NCBI GenBank assembly: GCA_020433835.1
Contig: JAGRBY010000500.1
Coordinates: 1 to 5,472, forward strand
Reading direction: 5' to 3'
Source of the DNA: Anaerolineae bacterium
Lineage (GTDB): Bacteria; Chloroflexota; Anaerolineae; 4572-78; J111
DNA length: 5,472 nt
Shown here: positions 5,433 to 5,472 of the stretch, piece by piece
How positions within the stretch are numbered: position 1 is the stretch's first letter
Layout: each line of letters begins with the position of its first letter
Made by a program: the position numbers and the translations under genes
Notes under the pieces: model-generated
Databases searched by the model: none
What the model was told of the DNA's origin: nothing
The model's input: only the letters and a program-made list of their open reading frames with translations

Positions 5433-5472
5433 GGTCAACGACAACTATAATTACCCAGCGATGACAATTAGA

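Overview
The window looks like a chromosomal piece from a GC-moderate bacterium. It holds three believable protein genes, all with good Shine-Dalgarno (SD) sites, separated by spacers rich in REP-like palindromes. The combination of a secreted M28 peptidase, palindromic repeats between genes and a large unknown protein of a type I associate with Chloroflexota (Anaerolineae-like) genomes makes that phylum my best guess. This is an impression, not a demonstrated assignment.

Layout. Bases 1-66 hold two GC-rich perfect hairpins of dispersed-repeat type. Bases 67-994 form an AT-richer, gene-free stretch of about 0.9 kb with several small dyads, the best being a near-perfect 24-bp palindrome at 699-722. 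Bases 1000-2535 (+) encode a signal-peptide-bearing PA-domain/M28 zinc aminopeptidase with every expected active-site residue present. It ends at a strong intrinsic terminator (2556-2593). A three-hairpin REP-like repeat (2625-2685) lies between it and the convergent minus-strand genes.

The minus strand carries two co-directional genes. Upstream is a 545-aa protein of unknown biochemical function (5271 down to 3634). Downstream is a 273-aa helical protein with an internal WGF(E/D)V duplication and a Thr/Glu/Pro-rich tail (3569 down to 2748).

The most interesting feature is the setting of the 545-aa gene. An exact 10-bp direct repeat (CTAGTGTCTA, 3583-3592 and 5380-5389) brackets it. Just inside each copy sit two tandem hairpins, there are no visible terminal inverted repeats, and the gene has its own promoter candidate and SD inside the boundary. 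This suggests a roughly 1.8-kb single-gene mobile element that landed between the 273-aa gene's SD and its original upstream region. Removing it in silico joins a region with a Fur-like dyad (5418-5432) directly to the SD of the 273-aa gene. The mobile-element reading is an inference that genome comparison could quickly confirm or reject.
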